Assembly (NCBI GenBank): GCA_023380575.1
Contig: JAMCRM010000332.1
Coordinates: 1 to 5,291, forward strand
Direction of reading: 5' to 3'
DNA: 5,291 nucleotides
DNA from: Acidobacteriota bacterium
GTDB taxonomy: Bacteria > Acidobacteriota > Terriglobia > Bryobacterales > Bryobacteraceae
Below the pieces are notes generated by a model that ran no database searches, was not told the DNA's origin, and saw only the letters and a program-made list of their open reading frames with translations. The position numbers and the translations under genes are program-made. How positions within the stretch are numbered: position 1 is the stretch's first letter; each line of letters starts with the position of its first letter. Of the stretch, positions 5,117 through 5,291 are shown in pieces.

Positions 5117-5291
5117 CTATTTCTTCGGCTTGGACGGTCGCATTTCCACGGAGCTGACCGTCGTCCGGCCAGGCATTCGCACAAGCAGGACGACAACTTC
5201 GGCCACATCTTCCGGCGCGATTTTCCAGCTTTGGCCCCCACGGCCATCGAAGCCGGTATCCACGCTCCCAGGCATAATGTAGCTGACCCGG
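5117..5291 (-). CDS. Short-chain dehydrogenase/reductase (SDR) family protein, C-terminal part
   Basis: The minus strand is open from the right edge to a TAG at 5117-5119, giving 57 residues that read as the end of a classical SDR NAD(P)-dependent oxidoreductase. The tell-tale piece is I-M-P-G-S-V-D-T-G-F near the start of the fragment: the P-G-x-V-x-T motif follows the active-site helix and contacts the nicotinamide. Then come W-K-I-A-P-E-D-V-A-E, the usual late helix, and a C-terminal V-S-S-V-E-M-R-P-S segment ending in lysines. The Y-x-x-x-K catalytic pair and the N-terminal G-x-x-x-G-x-G motif would lie beyond the window, so the substrate cannot be judged. It is upstream of the Clp-type ATPase on the same strand with an 86-bp gap to the chosen ATPase start (23 bp to the earliest possible start) and no convincing terminator between, so co-transcription is plausible. 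Confidence 0.8.
   Translation of the reverse strand, partial: RVSYIMPGSVDTGFDGRGGQSWKIAPEDVAEVVVLLVRMPGRTTVSSVEMRPSKPKK

Noticed and set aside
5014..5247. 77-residue minus-strand frame at the right end
   Set aside because: Another frame of the same strand gives clear SDR C-terminal motifs ending at 5117; this one is basic, Cys/Ser/Arg-rich and featureless.

Overview
This is a GC-rich, densely coded stretch of bacterial chromosome with seven genes packed almost edge to edge, plus the tail of an eighth-type partial gene at each end (eight coding regions in all, two of them cut by the window). I see no RNA genes, insertion sequences, CRISPR arrays, phage genes or long repeats. The mix of genes suggests Acidobacteriota or a near relative: a MenG/UbiE-type quinone methyltransferase next to a single-domain Clp-like ATPase, a small secreted protein of a type I associate with acidobacteria, a TIM-barrel sugar isomerase/epimerase, and an NADP-binding reductase paired with DoxX. 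That taxonomic call rests on recalled protein similarity, not on a search.

Layout from left to right: (1) positions 1-348, plus strand, is the 3' end of a histidine phosphatase. (2) Positions 275-1857, minus strand, hold a two-gene unit: a sugar phosphate isomerase/epimerase-like protein (898-1857), followed by a small exported protein of unknown function (275-907). The two overlap by 10 bp, and the exported protein runs 74 bp into the phosphatase gene from the opposite side. (3) A 102-bp divergent spacer (1858-1959) is the only clear place for outward-facing promoters. (4) Positions 1960-3090, plus strand, hold an NADPH-dependent F420-reductase-family protein and, 12 bp later, a DoxX-family membrane protein. 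(5) Positions 3074-5291, minus strand, appear to form an operon read from right to left: the end of a short-chain dehydrogenase (5117-5291), a Clp-type AAA+ ATPase reduced to one ATPase module (3849-5030), and a MenG/UbiE-like C-methyltransferase (3074-3808). The last gene overlaps the DoxX gene end by 17 bp.

The plausible shared themes are respiratory and redox chemistry (methyltransferase, DoxX, NADP reductase, dehydrogenase), sugar metabolism (isomerase) and protein quality control (ATPase). Most of the window is ordinary housekeeping or accessory metabolism, and I do not see a convincing new multi-gene system. The feature most worth following is the compact Clp-type ATPase. It lacks an N-domain and first ATPase ring but keeps all catalytic motifs, a pore-loop tyrosine, and an L-G-F tripeptide where ClpA and ClpC carry their ClpP-docking loop.
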